From positions 2,542,001-2,606,000 of the forward strand of contig JAGTXZ010000021.1 of the NCBI GenBank assembly GCA_018398575.1: DNA of 64,000 nt, written 5' to 3'. Source of the DNA: Ampelomyces quisqualis. Its lineage: Eukaryota; Ascomycota; Dothideomycetes; Pleosporales; Phaeosphaeriaceae. The notes under the pieces were generated by a model. That model was not told the DNA's origin. It worked only from the letters and a program-made list of their open reading frames with translations, and made no database searches. Numbering within the stretch: the first letter of the stretch is position 1; each line of letters starts with the position of its first letter. Made by a program: the position numbers and the translations under genes. Positions 41,346 through 52,295 of this stretch are shown piece by piece.

Positions 41346-42588
41346 TCATGAGAAGAAGAATGTATTACCCTCCGTATCCTTTCGCTGTGCCTTGGACAAA
41401 TCTTTGTCCGGGGCATACTCTGCCCAAGCACTTGCTGGAAAGATGTGCTTGTTCCGCTCGTACCACCTCCTGTCTACGACCTTGGTAATTGCTGGATCGT
41501 CGCTGTATCCCTCGAGCTCGCCATCGGGTATGGACGATTCTTTGTTCTTGACTTTGCGAGTTTGATTGAGAGGATCATATGATGTGGGTTCATCGTCTCC
41601 CGCTTGCGCCGTGTCAGAGGGCGTTGCTTTGGTAGGTTGCGCAGAGTAGTCAAAGAGCGGGCCATTGAAGCCAGTCACTTTGTTGAACAGGAAGTGGTAT
41701 ATCTCGTAGTGCTGTAGTAGCTGTTAGCGATACCCGATGGGTTCCTCCAGCTGAACGTACATGAGGAATAATGACTTCTCCGCGAACCAGCATCAGGTCG
41801 TCGACGCTTACTCTGGCCCAGTCGCGGCGACTTCGATCGCCACCCACGCCCAGTTCGGCGCCTAATTTCCTCGCTTTGTCGAGGAACAGCCATATCTGCT
41901 CGCCCTTGCGGATTCTGCACCGGCCGCCGGGCGTGTTTGTTCCATCGTAAAAGACGAATGGAATCATCACCTCTGTCGCTTTCACCGCTGTGCGCATGAC
42001 GACAAAGTCCTGTCGCGCGACCTCTGCTTGCTGCGCCTCGCGCTTCAATGCTGTTTTAGTCATGACCCGGGGCTTGGGGCCGACACTTGTGTTTGCGCCC
42101 AACTTCTTCTTGGGTACTCTGCCTTCGGCTTCAGAATTCATGGCGGAGGAATCGGCGGGTGTGCTTTCGCGCGGCGTGGGTCCTGTCCACACAACAGAAT
42201 CTGCATCGCCATCTTGGTCAAGCCCGAAGGATAGTGTGCCTTTGGTGGCTATCTTGCGCTTCTTTTTGAAAAGAGGCTGGGGGGTCGATGCACTGTACTT
42301 TGCAAATTAGTGCTGGGCTGGTAGAGCAATCGCATCCCCATACTCTTCCGCATGCGTGCTCGCGCCAGAATCTACTCCGGAACTCAATCCCCTCTCCTTC
42401 AGATCTAAAGCTTCGGCGCGTCGTTTGCGGTAGTCGTCGAGGTTCACAAGGCCAACAGTCTGCGCTTTCAGTAGATCTTCCGCAGTGGCAGCTTGCAATG
42501 TGAAACGGGCGTTCTCCGCCACATCCCCACGGGGCCGATCGCTCGCATCGGCGGTGAATTGATCCATGTGTGAGTATTGTGCGGTCAT
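41346..42588 (-). CDS. XAP5: XAP5/FAM50-family nuclear protein
   Basis: Three exons, 42344-42588, 41761-42292 and 41346-41711, with introns of 51 nt (42293-42343) and 49 nt (41712-41760); 380 residues. Start MTAQYSHMDQF at 42588; an in-frame ATG at 42621 would add 11 residues. Exon 2 begins ASTPQPLFKKKRKIATKG, a basic nuclear signal. The conserved XAP5 core follows: TEVMIPFVFYDGTNTPGGR, IRKGEQIWLFLDKARK, WARVSVDDLMLVRGEVIIPH, completed across intron 2 by HYEIYHFLFNKVTGFNGPLFDYS. XAP5/FAM50 proteins are nuclear and linked to chromatin-based repression of antisense transcription in fission yeast and to splicing in animals. Divergent from the UBA/AT-hook gene, with ~220 bases between start codons, so the two may share a promoter. 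Confidence 0.92.
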
Positions 42589-42808
42589 GACAGGCGACGT
42601 GCGACCTTGTGCATCCCACAAGACTATCTGCCGCTAAGCCGGTCATGGTAAGGTGGGTCCTGGGTTGTACTTTCCAGTTCCCGTGACAGCGCGTCGCGAC
42701 TTGCGAGCCTGAAAAGTGCGCGTCTGGAAAGCAACTGCACACTCACCTCTGATTGTCAAACACCATGTTGCGTTAGACTCACCTTACTCACCGGGATGAG
42801 GATACACC

Positions 42809-44972
42809 ATGCGGGAAATACGAGACTCCGATGAAGAGTCTGGTGGTGAATTCGAAGACGATTCTCGGGAGCCGCAGACAACAGACGCGTCCGCCGTGCA
42901 GCATGAGCGAGCTGGGCGTGCCAACTATGCCCCGTCAGGAACAGGCTCTACAGGTGCGCGTGCAGCAAACAACACCATCGCCGCAGGAAAACTCATTCGT
43001 ACCAGAATCGTTAAAAAGGGCATTTGCGGAGGCACATCGCAATCATCTCCAATCACCATCAGCGCACTCCATGCACTCTCCACATGAGCCAAAATCTTCG
43101 GTTTCACTTCCGGAACATGCAGCTCAGAAAAGCGAGACTTTTGTGGAAGTTAGTACTCTAAAGTCGCCCTTTGAAGGTTCGTCAAAGACAGGACCAGTCA
43201 CGTACGAAAGGTCGTGCAAGCCTAGTTTCAACAGCCCATCTATGGAGATCACCCACTATGGATTCATGCCAGAGGCAACTCGTGGTGACATGGAACAACA
43301 TTCTAACAGGTTCTTGGATCTGCCCGGCACGATACATGAAGACTACGTTCAGCATGATCCTATGGCACTATTCCCAGAGCCCTCGAGCACGATCCCCAAC
43401 GCCACTCTCACGCAACAACGAGTACTTGAGGTAGTCGCAGCCCCAGGCTTTCTCGGTACCAATTCAGAACCAAACGCAGCTTCGTTCCAACCTCCTCAAG
43501 CCTCAGTGCCCTGGTCAGAGCTGATGAATCTCTCATCCGCCGTCACAGCAGAGCAGACTGATCCGTCCGACTCTCGAGTAGAGCCTGGTTCAGAGCTTTC
43601 GTCTCTCATAGACCAGCAAGAACCTACCCAAGAGCCTGCAACCTCGCAGAGGAGCCGACGCGCCTCGTCTGTCCGACCAAGAGGTAGCCCACTTCAAAAT
43701 GAGATATCGCTTGAACATTCCAATTCGAAGGACTTTGTGCTATCGCCGCATCTAATTGATCTGACCCAGGATCTGGGAGTGCCTCTGAGTGCCAACCATC
43801 GACAGCAGCAAGATGCGCCAGACATGGATGGCCAGTCTCAGCACCAGAAACGCAAGGTCTCAGGGGCGAGCTCCGACGATGACTTCTTCGCTATGGGGAT
43901 ACCAGTGGAACAGTACAGACCGCGCCCGAGCCGCTCGAGGTCACTCAAAGTCGACGTGGAAGAGCCCGTGGATTACTCAGCCAGGCCGGAAAAGGCTACT
44001 AAAGCCAACAAACGGCGCAAAACTACCGGCGCGGCAGCATCTACACGTTCCACAGCTGCCATTGACCATGTGAGCACGCCGCAGAAAGTAAGGCAGATAT
44101 GTGACATGGGGTTCACGCCAGCTTCGACGGGCCGGGCATTAAAGCAAAACAATGGTGACGTCACACTAACCGTAGACTGGTTGATCACTAATGGTATGGG
44201 CGAAGACGAGCTTGCACAGCACACTTCGTCTAGGAGAAGACTTGTGCCGAAGACGAGCAATTTCAAGCAGCCCGCTGCTGTCGCAGACCTTCCAGAAGAC
44301 ACGACAAAAGATACCACAGCCATGAAAGACCTGGTTGAGCAGACTGATGCTGCACAAGAGCCCACCATTATGGACAAAGCGAGTGCCGATTTGGATGTGA
44401 TCGCTCCACCTTACATGGATCATTCCAAAAGTCCTAAAGTACAGGTAGTAATACTCTCAAAGTCTCCCAAGTCAAAGGTGCCCCTGCAGACAGCAAGTAC
44501 TCCCAGTACCACAAGTAAGAAGGCAAAGCGAAGGAAGACCACGTCGGACATTCCAGAATCTGGTGCGGATCATGAGAGTCCTCTTACAGTAGAGGTGACC
44601 CCAGAAAAGAAGAAGCGAGGTCGACCGAAGAAGATCGTTGAGGCTACAGCGCATACCGAAATCGTGCAGGAGTTGCCGTTAGAGCTACCACAGGAACAAC
44701 AGCTGGGCAAAGGTGATACCACCGAACCAGTTCTCTGGGACGTTTCCGCCTCTGTCGCTTCCGAAAGCCATACGCTCGAGAACATCCCGGACAACCCGCC
44801 CACGCCAGCCACCAAAGCCGATGTTAGGTCGCCTCTTGTGGCATCTCGTACACCAGAACAGATCACCAAACCATCCAGTCATTCGCCTGCCAGTAAAGGC
44901 AAAGTGTCGTATCGGGTAGGACTGAGCAAAAGGGCTAGGATTGCACCGCTGCTTCGTACTGTGAAGAAGTAG
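42809..44972 (+). CDS. Uncharacterised UBA/AT-hook protein with RAD51AP1-like C-terminal motif
   Basis: Two exons, 42809-42953 and 43006-44972; 703 residues starting MREIRDSDEESGGEFED. The 52-nt intron (GTGCGC...GTACCAG) is needed to change frame and creates the join GTGSTESLKRAFAEAHRNHL; without it the start would be an out-of-context ATG at 42831. The N-terminus is acidic, and most of the chain is Ser/Pro/Thr-rich and disordered. A UBA-type three-helix domain lies at ~405-445 (TPQKVRQICDMGFTPASTGR, then a GDVTLTVDWLITNG ending), suggesting ubiquitin binding. An AT-hook-like KKRGRPKK at ~584 suggests minor-groove DNA binding, and several KRRK patches are nuclear signals. The last ~20 residues, YRVGLSKRARIAPLLRTVKK, are basic and resemble the RAD51-binding tail of RAD51AP1 (LGLSRxxRxxPLH pattern). 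Function is not established; a role at DNA repair sites is inference. Confidence 0.8.
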
Positions 44973-46891
44973 TGTTCCGCACCTATGGATGCCTTTCCCA
45001 CATGGCATAACCTGCATTAGCAAGGCACGACATTGTAACGAGATACACCATGATACCCATCTATGTTTCCACTACTGTATTCATTGTGCACATCTCACGC
45101 GCTGCCGGTGTCCAGATCCAATGACTACAAATTAGAGTATAATTTGCCTCCAGCTGCCAACAGCTCAAGCCAAAGATGATACAATGTCCTGAATTGCATA
45201 ACTTCACATGGTCCATGGACTATATTGGGCTGTAGAAGCCTGGCCTCCCAGCCACTAGCTCTCATGTGGCACCCCATCTGAATCTAAATAACTAACAGAA
45301 CAAAGTCAACTCCGTAACCACCCCCTGCACCACCTGTAATTCTAGCGAGGCGACCCGTCAATATCCCCTGTAACCTCTCTTCTTGCTTGATTCGATTGAT
45401 TTGCCCCGTAAAGCTCGCAATAGTTGTGTAGATTAATTCAAAAGGACGTGAACAGATCCTTAGTGGACGTAGAAAAACGCTAGATCTGCTCTACAAGAAC
45501 TGGGCCGTGTCGCTTTGTGACTCCTGTCCCCTCATGCCCTACTAATTCTCCCCCAAATAACAAGCGGTATCTTACTGGCCAATCACTAGGCATTAACCGG
45601 AGTCCTCGCAGACCAGAAGCCCAATCCACAAGCCGGGCAAAAGGGGCCATGTTGCAGCTGGATGTACGGAGTAGGCGCAATCCCCACAAATGAATACGAT
45701 GCATAAGATTCGCCGTGACCATACCGTCGCGACAATTGCCGCCGAAGCAATATTGAATGGTGGTAGTAAGCCAAACAACGGGGGCGGAAGCAAACGTCTC
45801 GCGAGCACTTGATGTTTAATGCCAAGGACATCATGTGGAAATGAGAGTTTCTACCTAGAGGCTGGACGCACCAAATCATCGGGACAGGAGCATCCTGCGC
45901 AAAACCCCGTCATTATTTGGTCTCCACTTCATCGCATCCTTCCGCGCAGCCGCTTACTACCGACGCCCACTCAGGGGAACAAAACGAAGGCAGTGTGATG
46001 TTTTGACTCCATGGCTGGCCTCGACCATCTGCACGAGCTTGGGTATGAGGCACAACTGCTCGCTGTCATGCTCGCTTTCATTCATGCCACAGCCATAATG
46101 ACATGCGCCGGTACACCCAAACGGCGGCTGCCAAGAGCAAACAATGGTCCTGAATCTCGAACGCGCAAGCATGCTAGAATCCGACTTGACAAGCGCAGCG
46201 GTTACCTGGTTTCGGGGGTACGCGACATAGGTACCAGTAGCCTTGCCAGGAACAAAAACTCGATATTTTTACTCCACTGAGCCTTGCCATCTTAGCATTA
46301 TGAGCCAGCCAGCTTGCCTTCCTTTTCACCCGTCTTTGGTGGCTTGCACATCCAATTTATCCCCTGAGATCCTTCACTATCAGTCATTCTTAGATCCTTG
46401 GTGTATCGAATCATTAACATCAATCTGGTTGCTGCACTCTTAAACACGATGGCTGCCAGGCTGGTTGCCAAAAAAAAACAGGGAACGTCTCGGGTCATGC
46501 TACATGAAGTATTGCTTACACGTCTGCAGAGTCTCCACTAAACCTCTTCGTATCGAGGCCGATTCTGCGCAATGCAGGACTCTTGGCTGCTGGGAATAGT
46601 GCGCTGACTACCGGTACACACTAGCCTCCGGTCTTATTCCTACAGGTGCGCCACTGCCTCTGGTTGGAGCCATCCACAATGGTATTGTTGATATAAGGAT
46701 TTTGGGTCCTTCCAGTCTTGCTCTTCACTCGGTTTGCTTGTCGTTTCATCTGCAGGCGCCTGTCATTTGTTTACCATATCAAGATCTAATACCTGGTCAA
46801 TCTTGACTATCACACTCGCTTCAAACCTCATTGTCGCCATTGGATGAAGAATACTTAATATTACATTCACACAAATCGATCATTACACACA
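44973..46891. other. Intergenic region
   Basis: Nearly 1.9 kb with no supported gene. One TACGGAGTA copy lies at 45665-45673. ORFs below 100 codons overlap without family signal. The right end is the promoter of the chitin deacetylase gene; no confident element was found. Confidence 0.4.
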
Positions 46892-49324
46892 ATGCATTTA
46901 TCCAATATTTTCACCGCCTCCTTGGTGGCCCTTCTTGTCGCTGCTCATGGATATGAGATCCCAGGAGCCCCCAAGATGTTCGGTGTGCCCAAGAGCTTGA
47001 GGGCCAGGAACCCGTTCGCCGGTCATCAGAATGTCGCCCATATTGCTGTTCCTCAGCTGCACGCTCGCCAAGGTGGTAACGCTGAGGGCCGTTGTGGTTC
47101 CCAGGGAGGAGGTGCTTCTTGCTCCTTGGACTATTGCTGTTCCGCTGAGGTAAATACGTTGTTGTTGATCATTACATGTCCCAGTGTACTCAAGTCTATT
47201 AGGGATGGTGTGGCAACACCAATGACTACTGCGCTGCTCCTGACTGCCAAATCAACTACGGTCCTGGCTGTGATGCTAACAAGACCCCTTACGGGGCCAG
47301 CACTGCTCAGGATTCCCGTCGCCAGCTCGGAAGCATCCAGTATGGTGGCGTCGGTATCCGCGAGTGCTTAAAGCCTAAGACTGTGGCTATCACTTACGAC
47401 GATGGCCCATACATCTACACTGAGCAGGTGATGAATCTTTTCAAGGCTTACAACGCCAAGGCCACTTTCTTCGTCACTGGTAACAACCTTGGAAAGGGAT
47501 CTATTGATGAAAATTGGACTGGTGTCATCTCCAACATGTATGCCGAGGGCCATCAAATTGCCAGCCACACGTGGTCCCACCAGAACCTTGACCAGATCAC
47601 CCATGATCAACGTGTTGACCAAATGGTCAAGAACGAGATGGCCATCCGTAACATCATCGGCAGATACCCTACCTACATGCGTCCTCCTTACTCTGCCTGC
47701 ATCACTGGACCATGCATGGATGACATGAAGACTCTCGGATATGTCATCACCTCCTTCGATCTCGACACAGACGACTACAACCAGCTCACTAAGGAAAGGA
47801 TCCAGATCGCCAAGAACAACTTCAAGAACGGTCTCGATAGCGCTGGAACCGATGGCGACAGGCTTGCCATTGCCCATGATATCCACGAGCTCACTGCTCT
47901 TAACCTCACTGGATACATGCTCGAGCAAGTATACAGCAAAGGCTGGACTGCCGTAACTGTAGGCCAATGTATGCAAGATCCTGCTGCCAATTGGTACCGT
48001 GACTCTTCCCCGGGTGTTAAGCCTAGCGCTACTTTGTCGTCCTCCGTCCCTGTCCCAACTCCCACTGGCCCAACGTCCACGGACGGTTCGTGCGGCAGCG
48101 CGTCCGGTCAGTCTTGTATTGGTTTCGTTGGCCCCGACGGTCTCTCCGAGTGCTGTTCTGCCGCTGGATACTGCGGTAACAAGGAAGCGTGGTGCGGAAC
48201 CGGCTGCAACACTTCGTTCGGAAAGTGTGGTCCCCAGACATCTGTCTCCGCTTCTGTCACTCCCAGTGTAAGCAGATCGTCCTCTGCCTCCCATCCCACT
48301 GTTTCTCTCGGAATCTCGACCACTGGCGAATGCGGTGCTACCGTTGGCAAGACCTGCAAGGGCTTCTTGTTCGAGGGTAGGAAGGCCGAATGCTGCTCCG
48401 AGTACAACTACTGCGGCAACACCGATGCGCACTGTGGAACTACATGCAACCATCTCTACGGAAACTGTGAAATGTCTGGATCCAGCTCCAGCGCTTCTGA
48501 TTCCCGCAGCTCGTCTGCTGTCCAGAGCTCTTCTCCACCGGCTAGCGTCTCGCAAACCGTCAGCAGGACTCTGTCTGCTCCTGCTTCTCACAGCTTCGCT
48601 GCCTCGGCCTCCAAGCACGAGTCATCTACGACTGTTTCCAAGCACGAGTCGTCCACTCCTGTTTTCCAGTCCGCATCTTCTACTCCCGTCTCTAAGCACG
48701 AGTCGTTCAGTCACATCTCGAAGCCCGCCTCCTCCACTCCTGCTTCCAAGCCTGCTTCCATCTCTTTCTCCATTCCCTCCTCCACCTCCGCGTCCAAGCA
48801 CGAATCCTTCACTGCCATGTCCAAGAGCGACATCTACTCCATATCCGTATACATCCCATCCTCGACGACTGTATCCAAGGGCGACGTGTACTTCACCCCC
48901 GCCTCACATGACAACGTCCAATCGCCTCCCTCCGCCGTCTACTCCGGCTTTTTCAGCACCCACGTCTACCCCTCGTCCACCATGTCGACCGTTGTGCGCC
49001 CTAGCTCCACGCCCTGCGACAACGATAAGGCTACGCCGACACCTACACCTTCTGTGCTTGTTAGCAAGGATGGGAAGTGCGGAAAGGAGAATGACGGTCA
49101 GACTTGTAAGTTAGCTTCCCATCTTTAAGACTCTACATCATTGACTTAGCGTCGATGACGGCGGTTTGAATTTCAATGCTCATCATACGACAGGCGCGGG
49201 ATACAAAAGCTCCTTCGGGCAGAGCATCGAGTGCTGCTGCAAGGAGTCTGGGCGCTGCTCGACTGATCCTTGGGCTTGTGGTGTTGGATGCGACGACAAG
49301 TATGGAAAGTGCAACAAGTACTAA
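46892..49324 (+). CDS. Secreted chitin deacetylase (CE4/NodB) with four CBM18 chitin-binding modules
   Basis: Three exons, 46892-47149, 47203-49105 and 49194-49324, with introns of 53 and 88 nt; 763 residues. Signal peptide MHLSNIFTASLVALLVAAHG, then a propeptide-like stretch. CBM18 no. 1 (Cys-rich, CCSAEGWCGNTNDYC) is completed across intron 1. The NodB deacetylase domain spans ~145-340 with motif 1 TYDDGP, motif 2 SHTWSH (metal-binding His pair) and motif 3 RPPYS. CBM18 nos. 2 and 3 follow at ~382 and ~462 (GQSCIGFVGPDGLSECCSAAGYCG; GKTCKGFLFEGRKAECCSEYNYC). A Ser/Thr-rich linker of ~240 residues with repeated ASKHESS phrases, probably O-glycosylated, leads to CBM18 no. 4, completed by exon 3 and ending CDDKYGKCNKY. 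The enzyme converts chitin to chitosan at the cell wall or shields chitin during host contact; four binding modules imply tight wall association. Confidence 0.93.
48600..48830. repeat. Degenerate coding repeat in the chitin deacetylase linker
   Basis: Repeated units of roughly 33-48 bases built on TCCAAGCACGAGTC(A/G)TC and TCCAAGCCTGCTTCC encode (S)KHESS/SKPAS phrases. Copies begin near 48609, 48639, 48693, 48747 and 48796. The frame is kept throughout, so the linker can lengthen or shorten without harm. Confidence 0.6.
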
Positions 49325-49784
49325 GCCTGTTTGCTGTGGTGAGGGGTTAGGCTGAAACCATTGAGAAAGATTATCGTTCCTGGTATACGTATATACGATT
49401 GATGGAGTTGTTGTAGGTGTTTGGTGAGTTGGAGTGGGTAGAGTATGTAGGTTGTTGGTAGGATAAGATTGCGTGGAAATTACGAGCACACTGCACTGAC
49501 AAATATTGTCACCTGGTACATGTTGGGCTACTGTATACTGTTAGTCTGATTGTAGAGCCTATTTGCGTGCCTCGTTTCCAACACAGATTCTTTGCCGATT
49601 CTCTATGCGAGACAAGGATGATAATTTCCACGTCAGCTCCCTATCTGAAAATACGGCGCCGTTCCATCTACGGCCTTCGAACACACTCTGGCTTTGCCTC
49701 GTGCATACAGACTGGTTGTACAGCACATAAACCTTGCTCTCAGCTGAGACATCCTATATCGTGCAGCGCACAGTAAGAGGTTGC
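49325..49784. other. Intergenic region between convergent genes
   Basis: 3' UTRs of the chitin deacetylase and the NIP30-like gene. Nothing further recognised. Confidence 0.4.
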
Positions 49785-50456
49785 TCACTCGTCGTCATCG
49801 GAAGATGCATATCCTAGGCCCAACGACAGTGGATTCATTGCTTCTCCTGGAGCTGTCGTTGCTGGTACAGGAACTTTCGCTACCATACTCTTGTTCTCAA
49901 TCGGTGCTGCAGATACTCTGCCGGCGATCTGCTTGTCCCTCTCAACCTGCTCATCCATGGATCTACTCTTCTCAGGCTCAGATATAGTTTTCTTCAATTT
50001 TACACCCTTCAGTAAACTCGTCTCTGGGCCCTTCTTCCTCTTTCGCCCAGCAGCCCATTGAACTTGCTCCTCGGCCGGTGCATCTGTCCGGTCGCCCTCT
50101 AATGCCTTGGCTGCTTCCTCTTCTTGCTGTCTCCGAAATGCTTCCAGCCGCTCTTGTGTGTCTCTCTTCACACTCGCCTCCTCCTTCCGCCTCTTCTCCT
50201 CCAGTGAGTCCAAATAATCGGCCTCCTCATCGTTCAAGCTGACGTGTAGCTTATATCGCGCCCTCTCCTCAAACTCAGTCTGCTTCTTGTCCTTGTTCGC
50301 CTGCAAAATTTCAAACAAGCTCTTCCCATCGTGCTGCGCTGCAAGGTCTGCTTTTGCTTTGCGGGCAGCTTCAAGCTCTGCCTGGGCTTGGCGCCACTCA
50401 TCGTCCCGCTCCGTGGGGTTGTCTACCGTTCCGCCACTCACAAAGCCTGACGACAT
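49785..50456 (-). CDS. NIP30/FAM192A-like protein (PA28-gamma interacting family)
   Basis: Single exon, 223 residues, MSSGFVSGGTVDNPTERDD. The N-terminal ~110 residues match the NIP30/FAM192A domain: FVSGG start, DDEWRQAQAELEAARKAKAD, then DGKSLFEILQANKDKKQTEF and YKLHVSLNDEEADYLDSLEE. A coiled, charged helix with EEKRRKEE and RRQQEEEAA follows. The tail has nuclear-type basic patches (GRKRKKGPE; KGVKLKKT) and ends in an acidic SSDDDE. In animals FAM192A/PIP30 binds the PA28-gamma proteasome activator through an acidic, phosphorylated tail. Most fungi lack PA28-gamma, so the partner here is unknown. Divergent from the aldo-keto reductase with ~400 bases between starts. Confidence 0.85.
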   Translation of the reverse strand: MSSGFVSGGTVDNPTERDDEWRQAQAELEAARKAKADLAAQHDGKSLFEILQANKDKKQTEFEERARYKLHVSLNDEEADYLDSLEEKRRKEEASVKRDTQERLEAFRRQQEEEAAKALEGDRTDAPAEEQVQWAAGRKRKKGPETSLLKGVKLKKTISEPEKSRSMDEQVERDKQIAGRVSAAPIENKSMVAKVPVPATTAPGEAMNPLSLGLGYASSDDDE

Positions 50457-50857
50457 GGCAGGTCATGCGGCTAAAGTCCGAGGCTGAATGTTGCTGGAAC
50501 GTTGTTGAGTAGGGGTGTGGGGTTGGGGTGGTCCTCTCGTCGTCCCCGTAAAGGGCAGCTGTTCCGATTTCCTCCTTCGCTTTAGTGGGGGTTGATAGCT
50601 TGGCCTTCACCACCCAGATCCTGCAATTGCGGCCAGCTTGCCGCGCGATTGGTGGAGACTCGCTGTTCACATCACCCGGTGGATAAGAGTGTCCCGTTGT
50701 GGCCCCTCGGTGGATGTAACGCGAAAGACTCTGACGTAGCGTTGTTGCATGTGGCATGTTGCATAACAACTGCCCCTCTGAACATTTCTACAGCTCAGAC
50801 TCCACACCTTTCTTCCTGTTCCAAACTCCATTGTCATATTCACAAACAACTGGCAAA
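50457..50857. promoter_or_regulatory. Divergent promoter between NIP30-like gene and aldo-keto reductase
   Basis: About 400 bases serving both genes. No specific element was recognised. Confidence 0.35.
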
Positions 50858-51960
50858 ATGACTCCAAAGAACTGGACTCAGGAGAGCTTCACGGTAACTA
50901 CGATCCCATTGCTGCTTTCAACCCGTCCGGGTGGCGAGTACTGCAAAAGCGCGCAACATACAAGCCAAGTGCCTCAATGATCTGAGACTAATACCTCCCA
51001 GCTGAACACGGGCGCAAAAATTCCAGCGATCGGTCTTGGAACATGGCAGTCACAGCCTGGTGAGGTCCGCGAAGCTGTCAAGGCTGCGCTCCAGGCCGGC
51101 TACCGCCACATCGATACAGCTCTTGCTTACGGCAATGAGAAGGAGGTTGGTGAGGGTATCAAGGACTCTGGAGTTCCTCGCGAGCAGATCTGGATCACCA
51201 CCAAGCTCGACAACCCATGGCACAAGCGCGTCGAAGAGGGCATCAACAGTTCGTTGAAGGCTCTCGGCGTTGACTATGTTGACCTGTATCTCATGGTGAG
51301 TTTGCGATCCCTTCGCTTGCTTCATCATTGCTGAGCAATCGTAAGCATTGGCCCTCATCGTCCGATCCGGAAGACCTCAAGAAGCATCTGCCCGACTGGG
51401 ACTTCCTTGACACCTGGGCTGAGCTCCAGAAGCTTCCCGAGTCTGGCCGTGTCAAGAACATCGGTGTCTCCAACTTTGCCATCAAGAACCTCGAGAAGCT
51501 GTTTGCAGACTCTCGTTTCAAGACTACCCCTGCTGTCAACCAGGTTGAATTGCACCCGAACAATCCCTCGTAAGTTACTTGCCGATACCCGGACGCGTTC
51601 CGCAGCTAACAAATCAGACCCAAGCTCCTCAACTACTGCAAGCAGAAGGGCATTCACGCCACCGCATACTCCTGCCTCGGCTCCACCGACTCACCTCTGT
51701 ACAAAAACCAGAAGTTACAGAAGCTCGCCGACAACAAGGGCAAGTCCGTCCAGCAGGTTCTTCTCATGTGGGGCCTTCAGAGGGGTAGCTCCGTCATCCC
51801 CAAATCGGTCACCGCGTCGCGCATCCAGGGTAACTTCCAGCTCGATGGCTGGGAGCTGACCGCAGAGGAGATGAAGGACATTGACTCGCTACCTGAGCGC
51901 TTCAAGGTCTGCGGCGACGCATGGCTGCCTATCAAGGTTTTCTTCGGTGACGACGAGTAA
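50858..51960 (+). CDS. Aldo-keto reductase (NADPH-dependent, Gcy1/glycerol dehydrogenase-like)
   Basis: Four exons, 50858-50893, 51002-51295, 51346-51569 and 51618-51960; the introns are 108, 50 and 48 nt and the product is 298 residues. The first exon codes only 12 residues (MTPKNWTQESFT). The AKR barrel signatures are complete: IPAIGLGTW; AGYRHIDTALAYGNEKEVG (catalytic Asp and Tyr); ITTKLDNPWH (catalytic Lys); DYVDLYLMHWP (catalytic His, joined across intron 2); VSNFAIKNLEKL; QVELHPNNPS; and IPKSVTASRIQGN, the cofactor 2'-phosphate-binding segment, which implies NADPH. The C-terminus is short. Overall pattern is closest to fungal glycerol dehydrogenase/Gcy1-type AKRs, but substrate range in this family is broad and cannot be fixed from sequence. 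Confidence 0.92.
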
Positions 51961-52295
51961 AAGCTGTCTACATTACGAAAGGCAGTGGCGTATGGAAACC
52001 ATAGAATTTAAAAGAAGTAATGAACGACATGACCAGACGCTGCCCATACATGTTGATGCAAAATAGCTCACTAGTGTCGTGAGTACTAAGTAGATGACAC
52101 CAGACGAAAGTGTGTTGGCACTCAGGATCGGGCGCTGGGACCGCATTTGTCATAATCATGTGACAGCGCGCTTTGCGCTAACCTCGCGCGGAGGATCCAC
52201 GCGCGTCGCTTCGCCACCGCTGTGACAACCACGCATCTTGCCCTTCAAACCCAAGAAAGCACGCCGAACGCATTACACACTACTCAACGTCCAAC
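51961..52295. promoter_or_regulatory. Promoter region of RAD51
   Basis: Tail-to-head spacing of ~335 bases between the aldo-keto reductase and RAD51. Contains GC-rich ACGCGCGT (52199-52206), close to the MBF/MCB-type ACGCG core, about 90 bases before the ATG. Confidence 0.4.
52199..52206. promoter_or_regulatory. MCB-like ACGCGCGT element upstream of RAD51
   Basis: Palindromic ACGCGCGT holds the ACGCG core recognised by MBF-type (Mbp1/Swi6) factors, which drive G1/S expression of replication and repair genes in yeasts. Presence is seen; function is inferred. Confidence 0.4.

Noticed and set aside
47368..48618. 416-codon minus-strand ORF opposite the chitin deacetylase
   Set aside because: It is a shadow of the Ser/Gly-rich CBM18 and NodB coding strand, has no family motif and runs through a well-supported exon.
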